Shown: one piece after another, positions 1 through 13,471 of the stretch
Position numbering within the stretch: position 1 is the first letter of the stretch
How the letters are laid out: the number at the start of each line of letters is the position of its first letter
Assembly (NCBI RefSeq): GCF_031877795.1
Contig: NC_133935.1
Location: 80,877,748-80,941,747 of the forward strand
Direction: 5' to 3'
DNA from: Strix aluco
Lineage: Eukaryota > Chordata > Aves > Strigiformes > Strigidae
Length of the DNA stretch: 64,000 nucleotides
The notes under the pieces: model-generated
Told to the model about the DNA's origin: nothing
The model's input: the letters and a program-made list of their open reading frames with translations, nothing else
Database searches by the model: none
Position numbers and translations under genes: made by a program

Positions 1-1340
1 CCTGCTTATCTGATTTATTTATGTTCTTTTTAGAACAAGGCCACACGTGTGGTCCCAAGGCCGGACAGCTGGCTTCATGGCCTTGTTAACTTGCCCCTAC
101 ACAAAGAAGAAGAAAGACACATTCAGGATAGACATGTTTTCATTACATTCATCATCAGTAATGAGTATATGATATCTAAGCTACATCTTTCATTAACGAG
201 CATACATATTTTGCTAATGACTACATACTAAGTTAGCAGCTTTGGCTCGGGGCCTGTTGTTCAGGCTTCAACACTTTAGCACTTTTTACATCAGCATAAG
301 TGGGTTGTTATAACCTAGTACAATACCTACTAGCACAATGGTTATCAGTTATAAAATATACAGGATTCATCTATAGGTCAACTCTGGCTTGGGCCTATTG
401 TCCAAGCCTTAGCACTTCAGGATCTGATTGAGCCATTAACGTAACAGACCCAACAGATAACCTACTGGGTTTAGCAGCTGCCTCAGCCAAGAGTTTGTTT
501 TCACGATACCAATGATTTGATAAATTGTGCCCCTTCCCGTGGATGGCAACACTTCTTCATCACATGGTCTGTCGTGGAGCTTGGTCCTATTTCTCAACAG
601 GAGACACGCTTGGATCATTAGGTGAGAAATGACCCACAGGAGCTGGTCTGCTTCATCCAAGAGATGATGCTCCCCAGCAGCAAGACCACTGCTTGGGCAC
701 GTGGTCCTGTCCACGGGTGTCATTCTTTCTGTCGGTGCACGATGCAGCTGAATTCCTTCGGGGGCTGGGAATTAATAACTCTTTGTAGCAGTAGTCCTCA
801 GGGAAGGGAATAAACAAGCTAAGATTGGAAAGTTTCTCAGAGATCATTTATTGGAGGCTCTACAGGAATAGCAGCAGCGAGAGGGGTGTGGATGTATCAA
901 GACTCATGGGTCGCTTAGGGGCAAACAAGAATTTCTGCCCTAAACTGGGATTTCCTCCGTCAGAGAAGGAAAAGGAGGAGAAAGCTTTTGGTGTTGGTCA
1001 TATGATATCCGTGAAGCAATGTGGTGTAGTAGCAGTGGAGGCTGATGTAATTCCCGGGTGAGGAAATTCTACAGGAAAAAGGAGTAATTTCTGCTATGGT
1101 AAAAGATACCAGTGAGATCCCATCTGGAGTCAGTTCATCGTTTTGGCCACTCAAACTCAGGAGAGACTGTTTTGTTCTGAAACAGGCATTGGGAGGGTGG
1201 GGTCATCACCGCATCAATGGTGGGATGATCGGCGCTAGGGCCTGTCTGCCAGGGGAAGACTGAAAATCTTATCTTGGTTAGGCCTGCAAAAGGGAGGTCA
1301 AGAAGGGATACTGCAGTTTTTATACACAGCATGGGGAGCA
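1..1340 (-). mobile_element. Probable endogenous retrovirus remnant
   Basis: On the minus strand 436-723 is an open stretch of 95 codons with protein-like composition. The neighbouring frame (653-847) overlaps it and seems to continue the same product across a frameshift. Farther along, the minus strand has an AATAAA near 15-20 and a TATAA-like site near 350. A block of about 35 bases is repeated at 244-281 and 380-415. This resembles retroviral coding DNA next to an LTR, but I cannot name the family. The remnant is broken. Confidence 0.3.
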
Positions 1341-4300
1341 GTAAATGCTAGCGAGTGAGATAAAATGTTTAAGCTAATGGGTTATGTTGGTACAAGAGCA
1401 AATGGCTATGAAGGATGCACCTGTAGTATTGTGTTCAGACTGGGGGATTTCAGTCAATCAAAGGAGAGCAGCTCTAGGACAACCTTTCAGGCAGAGTTGT
1501 GGGGAGCAGAAAATCACATTGTTTTAAAGATGGCATTTCACCGACTTGTGAAAAATAGTATAAAGTGGGGAAAGGGGATTGGCATTGAAAACTAGACATC
1601 CTTTTCAACCTGAAGTTCTCTTTATAGAAGCACAAACTCAGGAAAAGAATTAATTTGGCAGCAGATCCTACTCCATCCATGGAATGGGACACATTTGGTG
1701 TGGTTCCTCTCCTGCAGCCAGAGCTCCAGGAGCAAACTCTGCTGCCATCAAGAGGCTGATAACACGTGACTCAGAATGCAGGATCCACTGAGCTCCTATT
1801 TCAGAGCTCATCAAACTTCTGAAATCTCCCTTGGAAAATGGGACCATGTCTCTAGTCTGGCACATGTGGTTAAGGACCTCCCTACCTTAACATTTATGTT
1901 AGTACTCAAAATACATGTCTTATCCTCAGTGAAAAGGCTATAAATCTTCTTCATGGATATCCTGTATCTTACTTGGTTGAACAGTGATGCAACATGGGTG
2001 TGCAGGTTGTCCACACTCTGTATCTGCTGATGCTCACTCACAAGACAGATCACACAACAGAGCTGTTTTCTGCTGTGTTTCAAGGCTTAGGGGATCCTCT
2101 GTTCCCTCTTTACTATGCGGTGGAATTGAACAAATGATAAAATGATTTGCCCCATTTCCTTGGTGATTTGTTCTCTCTCTCACACTAACTGTGTTTTTTT
2201 GCAAAAACTGAATCAAGCTGTATTGTCTGAGAATAAAGACGAGCTGCTAATATCAAGTTTAAAACAAGTGCACCCATGACTGCCACAATTTCAATGCCCT
2301 GTAACACTGACTCACTTCTTTCTACAATTTAAAGTAAGTATACCAATCTTCAGTGAAAAGTATGTACGCTTTTCCGGTCTGAAATAAAAAACAACCTGCT
2401 TTTTAATGGAGAAAATAATATAAAAGGAAATCTCAGATGGTTTAACATTGCAAAGGTTTGTTCTGCTCAGGTTGGACACAATTTGCCTTCCCTTGTTCTT
2501 GTTTAGTGCACTTTACATTTATCACAGCTGGCTGTGTCCAAGTGTTAGAGCAGTTCCAAGGTTTACATGCTGAGCTTTAGCTCAAAAATAGAACTGGCAC
2601 TGCTTCCAATAAATAGATTTGGCCCATAAATTGCAGAGAGTCTCTTCAGAACATCAGACTGTAGACTCGTAAAAAAATATATGCTCTCTCCTGTCTAATA
2701 TTTTATTTATTCTAAAGGCCATCATGTGATTTTTCCTGTACTCCTGGCGAAGATTTAATTCAGCACATATATGAAAATTTTAATATATCCTAAGGCTAAT
2801 TATATATCATTGTCATTGATGCTGCTGCCTTCATAACTCACCAGCTGGCTGTTTGAGTCCCAAGGTGGAGGTCAGTAACTCCTCTGTACAGGCAATGCTG
2901 TCTAGCTCTTCACCGACCCGTCTCTCTGGTGCTCTGCGTGTCCTTTCAAGAGATCTAATGTGCTGGGTTTTCTAATGCATCAATTTATTCCGTAACTCTT
3001 TGTTAGCACGGGCTTTCTGCTGCAATTTATCTTAGTCGCAGCTCCAGCAACAGCAGGCACTGCTCTCCTGTCTGCTTCCCTGTAGCGATTTCAGCTTCCC
3101 GACCCAGCCGTTAGTGATTACAGTCTGGTAATTGGTTTTTGCATCATTAAATCAGCCTCCAGCTCCCAGTGCTATGGCCCTTTGGCTATTCTATTTGGCA
3201 TGCTTCATCTTGATAGAGTACGGTTTTATCTGGCTCTTTCTAACAAAGCTTCTACAACCCAAAATTCCTGAAGGACCCAGGAGCTGTTTTCACCTGTGTT
3301 TTTAAGTCCAAAGGGAACCTGATGAACACACTTGCTTCGCTACAATGGACTTTAGACTCATCTCTGTCAGCCCCCAACCCAAGAAAATGCTCTGGAAGAG
3401 GTAAAAATGGACAAAACATTTATGACACTGAGATCCCTCTCTGTCATCCCACAAGAGTTGTGTTTGTCTCCCTCTATACAAAGGGCCACCCAGATCATCG
3501 AGAGGAAAACCAGCTTGAGGCCTTCCAGCATTGCTCCTCCACCCCAGAACAAGGGGCATGATTTTTTCCAATTAATCCTGCAATGCCAAGGTTGTACATT
3601 TCTTGCCTTGCATGTGCCTGGGGAACATGATCTGCTGCAAGGACATGGAGTTTCTGAAGATTGCATGTCAAAAGAGAAGAGGAACCAAAACCTTTATGTT
3701 TTGCAGTTCCCACGGTCAGTTTTACTTAGTAGCTGCCTGTAAGGACCAAGATTTTTAAACTGATACCAAGTGGTGTTACAGACATATTCAAACTGAAAAA
3801 TATTTCTAGCATGCTCCAAAGGTACTTGCTTGATTCTCTCAGCTTATAGCAACTTTCTTTGAGTCTCTGCCTTACAGCTTTTGAAGATTTCCCTTAAACA
3901 AGGATTCACAAATTATTTTAGCATTAATGGAGAACTCCAGTGGCAGTGGGACCCAAGGGGCAGATGCCACGCAGGGGAACACAGCACTGCTGGAGTGCCC
4001 AGCACTGTCACCACGGGACTGGGGATGCTGTGAGCAGCCCATATCCACCAGCTCCCTGGACATTACGGTCGTTGCTTGGGACACGGGGAAGAACATTAGC
4101 CAAACAGGAGGGGGAAAAAAAATCATGGCCTTTTATCATTTGCAATCAAGGAGAGGTTTGGGGGAGGTAGTCAGCAGAGGGAGGCATGAGCTCACAGATT
4201 CAGCATGAGTCTCAGCCCATGGCATCTCTCCAAGCTGGGAAATACAGGCAGCAGGCTTTAAATGGTACTGCAAAACTATTTCATTTTACTTTTTCCACAT

Positions 4301-7300
4301 TTATGTTTAGCTCTTGGAGATAAGATGAGAGATTGAACCAAAGAAGAAGCTGAAACATTCAGAGTTGGGGATGTGTTGTCCAAATCATTCATTATAATCT
4401 TCATTCTCCTTTGGGTTTTCAAGCAGTTTGAGTTCCATGAGGATTGTGGGTTCTCCCTCTTTTATGTTATCTTATTTAGTGTATCACAGAAGCTTTCCCA
4501 TCTGCTCCTTCATGCCCCAGAATCTTAACTGAAAGTCACACCATTTCATAGAAGATTTAGAGAAAAAATATCTTCAAGATGTTTTATTTTTGAGAAAAAA
4601 ATTCAAAAAGAGAAATGTGTAATTAAAATAAATATATGTATGCATATATCATGAAAATTTCCCTCTGATACATGTATAAGCAACCTACCAACATCCAGCT
4701 CTTCTTTCAGGTTGGTGGCAGACTTTAAGTGGGGCAGCACCTGCGGGCCTGCTTCAAAACATCTTCAAAGAAGAGGAAAGACACTTAAACTGACACCAGT
4801 TGTTTCCCTGTTTGGAGCCTGTGCACCAGCTGAAGGATGAAACCAGCCCTCTCATCTGCTGCGTTTGCAAATTAGCCAACATCACTTGTCAGCCCAGGGA
4901 GGGTGGCAGTAACATCACAGAGAAATCTGGATTGTTACTGTATTTTCAAGAGGAAAAAAATGCTACTTTTAATCACAGAAGGACATAGAGCAACAGTACC
5001 ACCTCTCAATTTTGCAGGTTTTCTATCTTGTCATTTAAGCTTTCCACAACGGGATGAAAAGAAAAATCTCCTCCTCCTTGTGCATATGGTTCCCTTGGCA
5101 CTGCCAGACCCTTGAAAAACAGGGTTTTGTGATGCTTTCTGCAAAGAGGTGAGATGAAAGACCTTCCTCGCCCTCAGCAAGCACGCTTCACCGTGTCAGG
5201 AGAGGTCATCCCACCAGCAGCGAGGGTCCGCATGACTCCTGCATCTTCCCAATCGCCTCAAGGCTACCGGGCGGCCAAGTGCATCCAGAAGAAGGTTTCT
5301 CTCCCAAAACTGGGTGTCCCCAAGGCACACGCTCCATTAAACAGTGGTTAGCCATGGGGTGACTAAAACACCTGCCTGAAATCCAGACTGCTTCCTCCTG
5401 TGCTGAAATGTTTCTAGCTGGCACTGCCAGCAACCACAGGCTTTTTCATCTCCATGGGCTGTGCAATTCAAAACCTGCAGAAGCTACAGCCATTGAATTG
5501 AAAAGCAAGTAATTTAAATCATAGTTGCACAGGGGACCTGTTATCTTATTAAAAGTTTATGGTTTTCATGGAGTCTAGGGGCGGAGGGCTCCATCCCATG
5601 TGAGAGGTGTGAACATCTCGTCTCAGGGTCTCACACAGCACCAGTCACTGCTTTTATTGAAGTAACTCTGGGCTGAGATTGATGACAGGGATTAGAAACT
5701 GTGTTAGTCCTCAGGCAGTAAAACAAAATGTTCCAGAAACAAAAGCTCCGAAGAGCCTATTTCTTGATCTTTCCTGTGGCTCGTCACTGATACTTCAAAT
5801 CAGCCAAGGTGCATCTGATCAGCTGAGCACAGACGAAAATACTTTCCAACTCCTTCTTCTTTATTGAGAGTTCCAACATAACCACTTCACTAACTTATCC
5901 CTAATTAAGAGTCTGTTTATCCAGTCTAGTATGATTCCCTTTTCAGTATTGGATCATGTTGACCCTCCATCAGTCCTCTGGCACTTCTCCAGTTTCCAGA
6001 GTTTGTTAAAATCTAAAATTAGTGAATTAGAGAGTCCTGAGCTACTGGTCTTAAGACTGGGAGTCTACATGACCCCAGGCTTCTGAACTAAAATTGTTTC
6101 TATTTAGCAGGTGATGCTTCACATCGTCCTCGGTTACAGATGGTAAATTATTTCATCTGGTGTAGATGGGTCTTACTACTTTGCTCTGATATAGTAAAGC
6201 AGGAATTATGAATATTTGTTGTGGGTTTTTCCCTGACAGATACAAATGGTAACATTGTAAATAACAGACAAGCTATTCCTAAACTAATACTCCCAATGAC
6301 ATTTTAATGTCTTCTTACCGTCTGTAGCATACTTAAACTTTTATATTTCTTCTGGTTTTTTTGCCTTGCATTCTCAATAATCTGCTTGCAATATACATAC
6401 TACCAATGAATATCTCTTCTAAACACCTCTACTGAACTCATCCTTCAGATATATAAATCTTTCTTCTCTGTTTAAATATTGCTCTGGTCTGACAAAATAT
6501 TAATCCAATGACTTTTTAAATAAATGTCCATCTCTGTAGTTGCAAGTATAGTGATCTTTCTCACTTGTTGAGACCAAAGTTGTGATAGGCTATCAAAGAG
6601 ACAATTTGTGTTTTTAATGAGCGTCTCCTCAAAACAGTGATCCCTTGGTACACAGACCTCCTTTTTGAAGAGTCAGTGGAGAAAAGCAGGGTCCCTCTGG
6701 GCTGCGACTCAAGTTCCTTCTGAACAAGAGGAGGATGGATCCGTCAGGGAGGTTAGGGCAGGAGTTGGCAGGCTCTACCCACCACAGCTGCAGAACAGGG
6801 CTACAGAGCAAGTGCTCTTCTGTCAGTAGCTCCAGCAGACCACAGCCATGGGAAGAGGCGGATCCGCAGGGCCACCACGCTTTTTCCTCTGAGAGAAACA
6901 CTACCCGATGTGTCCCTGTGTTGAGCGTGCCTGGCTTCAGCCCATCTCTCCACGCACAGCATCCTAGCACCCACAGCCCACCTGCTGGCTCTTCCCCGCT
7001 CACATCCCAGCATTGGCTGTTCCTCAAAAACATCATGTATTTGGCACAAGCATGTCCCCCAGGGCAGCGCAGCACAGCTGACATCCTCTAGACACCCCGC
7101 GCAAAACTGAAGAACCTGCCACACATCCAGTCCGCCTGCTTTTTGCTCCATCACCCCTGCAAAGCCAAGCAGCTGCTAGCAGCTTGTCCACCCAAGCAGG
7201 ACACCTTCCCCTTGGCTGAGAGGTTCGGATGCTCCTGCCAAGGCAGGACGAACATCTGCAGCGAGGAGCTGGGACCGCGTCCTGCTTCCCCAGCCAGCAA

Positions 7301-7849
7301 GAGCTGAGCTACTGCCAGCAAGGGAGGAGGTTTCTGTGGGTACAAGATCGCTGGCAAAATGCTGATGCATCCTTACACACACTCATCCTTCCCTGAACTT
7401 GTGCTCTTTTTCCCTCCCACCCCCATACTCCTCCTCCTCCTATTTTTAGGCATTCCCTTCCCTTTGTCTCCATGTCCTTAGAGCTGCCACCTGCCTGGGC
7501 ATGTGCAGCAGTAGCACCACAGAGGTCCTGCTGTGTAGGTGCCTCTACCCAGCATCATTCTTCACACTGCAGCCGAACCACCTGCCGCGGGGAGGTTGGC
7601 ATGAAGATATGTGAAATATGAGAGCATCTGGTTCAGTAACTTATTTGGTTAAGGACTATTCCATATCATAGAAATAACAAATAACAAGGAAAACGCTAAA
7701 TTAAACACACAGACACACAAACATTAATGAGCAGGTGATGAGAGAGATAATAATGGAGGCCAGAGCTTGTCAGGCACTGACTCGTGGGCTATTAAAAGAA
7801 CTACTCCAGCCTTGAAGAGGGTCAGCCTCGATTTTGTAACTGATAAGAA
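1341..7849. other. No recognisable gene
   Basis: There are only short ORFs without known domains; the longest (6629-7084 minus and 6735-7091 plus) overlap each other on opposite strands in GC-rich sequence and look spurious. No CR1 is seen. A block at 2820-3260 is treated separately as a possible conserved element. OLAH, the mammalian neighbour beyond MEIG1, was looked for on the minus strand by its catalytic GHSMG motif and not found. Confidence 0.6.
2820..3260. promoter_or_regulatory. Possible conserved noncoding element
   Basis: The stretch is of balanced composition with no ORF or repeat match. It contains homeodomain-type cores (CTGGTAATTGG near 3125, GCATCATTAAATCAG near 3142) and several CAGCTGG-type E-boxes. 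This texture is seen in vertebrate enhancers, but conservation was not tested. Confidence 0.2.
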
Positions 7850-8350
7850 GGAGGAAACATAATGTGAATATTAAGGGATATTTGAGGGAGCTTGGAGGAC
7901 TGCATGAAGCTTACTATGGGATGTTTAGTGGAAGGACTGAAGCCATGGGAAGGATCAGGGTGGAACAAGTATGGGAAGATGGCAAGGAGGGAGGTTGGAG
8001 GGGTCAGACACGTGGCAGGCAGGACGTTCACCTGACTGGGCCCTGCCCTTGATTCCTGGAGTCTGGCCTGTCTTCTTGTTAAATCCCATTCTTAATTATC
8101 TTTTCTGTGTCATCTCACTGTCTATCCTGTGTGCCAGCCCCTGCAGAAGGGGCCATGGTGACAGGGACCACAGGTCTGATGTCAAGACCAGAGGGTCAGG
8201 GATGTGCGTGCTTATCTGAGGGGTCTAAGTGCATGCCAGCACCCGCTGCAACCTGGCTGTGTTTATATTTCCTTAGTGAATTTAGTCCCACGTGCATGTA
8301 ATTTGCTAGCAAATGTCAAGCTGCACTAGCTGGTGAGTAGAAGAAAAGAC
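7850..8350 (+). mobile_element. Diverged second copy of the 18.9-19.5 kb LTR-like element
   Basis: The order of features matches the other copy: GGGCCCTGCCCTTGATTCCT, then CTTCTTGTTAAAT, TTCTTAATTATCTTTTCTGTG, TGTGCCAGCCCCTGCAGAAGG, and at the end GTCAAGCTGCACTAGCTGGTGAGTAG. It lacks a clear TATA box and is older or shorter. Confidence 0.5.
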
Positions 8351-9969
8351 TCCAGGTTTGAGCCAGGGCTGGGTAAGGGAGCTGGAGTACAGGCATGGAC
8401 ATTGGACAGGATTTTCAAGGGATCCATGAGTGCCAGGTGCCTGTGAAGGCAAAGAATATGGAGGAGTATTGAGGAAAAAAAAAGCCACAAAAGCACCAAC
8501 TGGCAAAGATACTTTATCCCAGCACTGAGACCTGTAAATACACTGGCTGAACAGAGTACCCATAGAAATGGTGACGTTTGTTCAAAGTTACATTGTAGGG
8601 TTTTTTTCGGTGACAGCCTGGAACTCTCCTGACAATAGACATTCACCAGTCACCAGTCACCCTCCCAAATGCTTCAGACTTGAAGTAAATGCAAAGTCTC
8701 AACTGCAGCAAGAAAGAAAACTTGACAAGAGGTGTTCAGCACAGGCAGGCTACTAAGAAAGCAGCTCCATCAAATAAATACAAATCCAGTGGAACTGGGG
8801 CAACAGGAGAGAGCCTGCAAAGACCATAAAGTAACCCCAATCAAGCTTCTTTCAGACAGACTTCACTTACATCAGACAATGTGAGAAACAGCAGAATCAT
8901 TAGTTGCTGAGTTAGAAAGTTGTCTTTAATGAGTTTGAAGCCAGTCAATCATTTTCAACACCTTGAAACAAGGGAACCACAGTTGAAAAACAAAAGGTTG
9001 AGGTTTAACTGCCTTCAGAGCTGGAAAGACAACTGTCCACTCGGGTACCAAAGTGAAAACTAAAACACTTATACCATCTTCCTGTGTGGTACTTTGAGCT
9101 GCTGTGACGGCAAAGTAACCAAACAACCATAGTATCACTTTCAGACAATACTGTTCCATAATGAATTCAAGTGAAGGTTGAAAACACAGAAACCCATCTT
9201 AGAACACACAAATGCGGCCTTTATTTCCCCAGTGTAACTTGTCATTTCCTTGTAGCTGTCAAAAACAGAGCCTGAAAAGTTTGGTTTACCTCCTTTTATG
9301 AGCTTCAACAGACACAGAAAGCATATATTCTTGTCTTGTACAAAGCCATGAAGTGAATTAGTACATCAGACTTGGGCAGCTGGTAAGCACTTGCTAACAG
9401 GGAGCCTTGGCATCATTCGCTTGCTGAGCTGCTGCAAATTCTCACTGAAAGTATTACAATATTCCTTGACAAGAGGAATACCAACAGATAAGAAAAGTGC
9501 CTTGGAAAGTATTTTCACAGAATTACTTTTTATTAAGACTCAAATCAGCAAAATAACACGTATTTTCATCTCTAGGCAATAAAATGGAGAAATGTGATTT
9601 TATCTCTATGTCTTTAAAGTTACTAAAGTTCAGTAAAAAAAGTTTTTGTAATGGTGTTAAGAAATGTTATTTATATTGATATGAACTGTTGTGTCACCCT
9701 TAAAATGAAGCACAGCTTCCCCACATTGCTTATTTCCGATACTTTTTCACAACTTAGTGACAGTTCTCAACATGCTTAAAAATGAGGTTACAGACAAGAC
9801 ATTTCAGTTACAGATTTATCAAATTAGAGAAAATACCAACACATTAAATTCTTTTGACAGCTTTTTTGATTGAAAGAGATGCTTTCAGCATAACAGTAGC
9901 AGAGGAAAACTTGTTACTACTCAAGTATCAGCTTCATGCTCAACAAACACAGCTGAATACCAAATCCAC
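8351..9969. other. No recognisable gene; one signal-peptide-like ORF
   Basis: The only noteworthy item is a 77-codon minus-strand frame (9159-8926). It starts with a true ATG and a hydrophobic N-terminus ending in AVTAAQS, like a cleavable signal peptide. A possible donor (GATG|GTATAAGT) lies about 28 codons in. No homologue is recognised. The rest is AT-rich and featureless to me. Confidence 0.4.
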
Positions 9970-10799
9970 TTCGGGAAGAATTTTGACAGGCTGGAGGAGT
10001 GGGTCTCTGGGAGCCTCATGAGGTTCAACAAGGCCAGGTGCAAGATCCTGCACCTGGGTCAGGGCAATCCCCAGTATCAACACAGGCTGGGGCATGAAGG
10101 GGTTGAGAGCAGCCCTGCGGAGAAGGACTTGGGGGTACTGGTGGATGAAAAGCTGGACATGAGCCAGCAATGTGCGCTCACAGCCCAGAAAGCCAACTGT
10201 GTCCTGGGCTGCATCAGAGCAGTGTGGCCAGCAGGTCGAGGGAGGGGACCCTCCCCCTCTACTCTGCTCTCATGAGATCCCCCCTGCAGTGCTGTGTCCC
10301 ACTATGGGGTCTCCAGCACAGGAGAGCCATGGACCTGTTGGAGCGGGGCCAGAGGAGGCCACAAAGATGATCAGGGGGCTGGAACACCTCCCCTGTGAGG
10401 ACAGGCTGAGAGAGTTGGGGTTGTTCAGCCTGGAGAAGAGAAGGCTTCAGGGAGACCTTATAGTGGCCTTCCAGTACTTAAAGGGGGCTACAGGAAAGGG
10501 GGGGAGGGACTCTTTATCAGGGAGTGTAGGGATAGGACGAGGGGTAATGGTTTTAAACTGAAAGAGGGCAGATTTAGATTAGATATAAGGAAGAAATTCT
10601 TTACTGTGAGGGTGGTGAGACAGTGGCACAGGTTTCCCAGAGAAGCTGTGGCTGCCCCCTCCCTGGAAGGGTTCAAGGCCAGGTTGGACGGGGCTTTGAG
10701 CAACCCGGTCTAGTGGAAGGAGTCCCTGCCCATGGCAGGGGGGTTGGAACTAGATGATCTTTAAGGTCCCTTCCAACACAAACCACTCTATGATTCTAA
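9970..10799 (+). mobile_element. CR1 LINE fragment, about 830 bases
   Basis: It opens within the reverse transcriptase (GACAGGCTGGAGGAGTGGGT, TGAGGTTCAACAAGGCCAGG) and runs to the full 3' end (GATGATCTTTAAGGTCCCTT, CTATGATTCTAAG). The coding part is broken by frameshifts and stops, so it is inactive. It is the longest and among the least diverged CR1 copies here and is a close match to 26613-27286. Confidence 0.94.
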
Positions 10800-13406
10800 G
10801 AATTAACTCAAGCAAACATCCTTATACTAGATTAATGTTATCTTGTGAGCACAAACTTGTACTCAGGCAAGAACCCCTGTACCTCTTTCTTTTTAAAGAC
10901 AGGAACCCCTTCAGCTAACGCCATTACACAGCTATGGTCTTTAAAAAAAGAGAGTGGTTTTAAGTAACCTTAAGGCTAGCATCCAAGGCTTTGGATGTCA
11001 AAGGACAATTATAACTGAAACTGTCACTGCCAATACAAAACCTGCTGTTTTTCTAATGAAGTGAGCAAACTCCCAAATACAGCATTAGGGCTGACAAAGG
11101 CTATGTCTGTAAACTGGTCTCCAGCACTATTAACAAGGCTTCTCTTTCCTTTTCATCCCATTAATATTACAGTGAGATTCAACCTTTTAGCACACTGATA
11201 ATGCTGAAAAATGCGAGTAATAAAATCTAGGTAATTCACTCTCTCATAGTGAGAAGAATCTGCCAACTCACACAAAATCAGCATTTCAGAAGTGGAACAT
11301 GAATTCCCATGCTACTTGTTTGAAATTAAAGAAGTCTCCCTGGGCCGTATGAAATGCACGCTCATGGTTTTAAGACATAATACAAGAGAGAAAACATACA
11401 GCAATATTGCAAGAATATTGAGGTGTAGTCAGATAAAATAACGGAAGCCCAGAATAATCTTTTACATTTTTTTTTTATTTTTAAAAGTCTTTCTTTAAAA
11501 AAAGTTAAACTCTAAAAAGTTACCCGCAGTTTTAATTCCTGTTCTTGAATGCCTAACTATGTCTTTTTTATAGACTGAGAAAATGGCTGTACCAAACATT
11601 CTCACTTATTCTGTGTGTGCTGACAGCAGTAATTTCTGTCAATAAATTTGTGTTGGCTATACAACACATCTATTCCTGTGAATTTTTTAAAGGCTTTTTT
11701 CATGTCCACTGGACATTTTTAGGAATCTATGACGTTAATAAAGTGACTATCTTAAAGTGACAAAATAGATGGGTTATTGTGATAATTGTTCTGTTCCTGC
11801 TATTTGATTGCAAAGTATGCAAAAAGTCATCTCTTAAAAAGTACATCCAGAGCAAACCAAATAAAAAAAGAAATCATAATGAAAATCTGAAGTGAAATTT
11901 ACTGTAGTAATGCTTTATTTCTGTCACTGCAGTAACTATTTATATGCCATTAAAACCTTCCTGGAATAAAAAAGCTTCACAGTTGCTTCTGAGTACCTTT
12001 CAGTCATTTCCCTAACAGAGCTCATACAAATTTAAGCGAAAAATTTCCAAGCAGTCTAAATAAGGTGACTAGATCATCGTCACCTATTCTCAAAGAGATC
12101 TTTTGAATATTGCACCCGTACTACTTCTTTTGACTTGCAGCTGTGAGTCCTCTGTTTCACATCTTGAGTTGGCCACCATCTTAGGTTCAAATGAAGGAAG
12201 AAAATCCATAAGACAGATGGTCAAATGTACACTGCTAATCCGTGCCTAAAACTTAGTTTAGCTACCCCTTGGTTTACAGTCCAGAGACAGGAGAGATTAA
12301 TAACATTTTTCTGTAACTACCATGAGCACACGTATGGGTTTACATAAAAATAATCTGTTTTACCGGTCACGTATCTGGAGTGTTGGCATCTTAAAGTATT
12401 TTACTTAAATGCCCTAATGAGTGAAGGTAAGCATGGTACCTCACGTTTACCGGGTGTCTCAGAGCAGGACACATACAGACAGCTTCTGCAGAGCTGATGT
12501 CACAGCAACACGTTCATAGCAAATATTAAATATTACATTTAGAAGAAATGAATTGTGCCCAGAAGAGCCAACTCCTCTCTATTCAGAACAAAGGGTGTCC
12601 ACATGACAAGATCAGGTGTAGATGTTGACAATGTGACATTTGAAGTTAGACGAGATGAATTCTGCCCAGAAATCCCACGTATCATCTGTGTAAGTTACTT
12701 AACCTTAAGTATTACTGTATGGATTTCATGTTCTCCCTGCAGTTTCATCCTACCATATGTATATCCACTGCCTTCTTTTTCCCCCTCCATAAAAAGGCAT
12801 ATGCTACCCAGTCAATTAATACTTCCTCCTCAAGTAATTAATACTTGCATCTGACAAAAATACTTTGGGGTTACCTTACCTATTGCTCAGAAAGACATTT
12901 TTGCTCTGACTGTTTCTACCACAATAACCAGTTTTTAAATCTGCAGCTCAGCACTGGTCCTTGCTACTTGATTGTTCAGTGTCCTTCACTAAGTCCTTTG
13001 CTGGTTATTCTTGCTATTCTCCGGTGGAACTTTAGTTAGTATTTTGGCCTTACTTTGGCCCTTTGTAGTCTCATAACCCTTAGCTATACCAAGAGACTGT
13101 GGCTGAAATTAGCCACTGTCAACAAGATTATATTGTTCTGAATAAAGACTGATGCCTGGACTTATAATGGACTTTACACACAGTTAAACCAAATATATGA
13201 TGCTCATTTACTAGCTTTTTATCTTTATGCCAAAAGATTTGTAACTAGGAAAATGAGGGATAATAAGACTTTTGGTTATAGCAGGAAAAAAATGAAATTC
13301 CTATGTCTACAGTTCCAGGCTTCTCTACATCTCCTGTATTCCCCCTTCCATCCAAGAATGACATCGATACTTAAGGACTTAAGGTAAATCAGATTACACA
13401 ATCTCA
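10800..13406. other. No gene seen downstream of MEIG1
   Basis: AT-rich sequence with T and A runs (11465-11500). Isolated AATAAA hexamers occur without a coding region in front. A 99-codon plus-strand ORF at 12555-12854 has no recognisable domain. Confidence 0.6.
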
Positions 13407-13412
13407 TTTATT
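13407..13412 (-). terminator. MEIG1 polyadenylation signal AATAAA
   Basis: A canonical AATAAA on the minus strand lies about 60 bases past the MEIG1 stop codon at 13472. It is the first such hexamer downstream. It predicts a very short 3' UTR. Confidence 0.7.
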
Positions 13413-13471
13413 TACAGATTCTAACAAAAAGATTTATGAAAAAGTACAAACAAAATAGAACAATAACAAAA

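Noticed and set aside
6629-7154. Overlapping ORFs of 117 to 151 codons on both strands
   Set aside because: They are mutually antisense in a moderately GC-rich patch, with no recognisable motif or plausible splice context.
10018-10561. ORFs resembling reverse transcriptase
   Set aside because: They belong to a truncated CR1 copy, not a gene. The same applies to the frames at 26612-27091 and 21079-21549.
1341-13000. OLAH, expected beyond MEIG1 from mammalian gene order
   Set aside because: No frame with the GHSMG catalytic motif or the N-terminal CFPWAGG-like motif was found on the minus strand.
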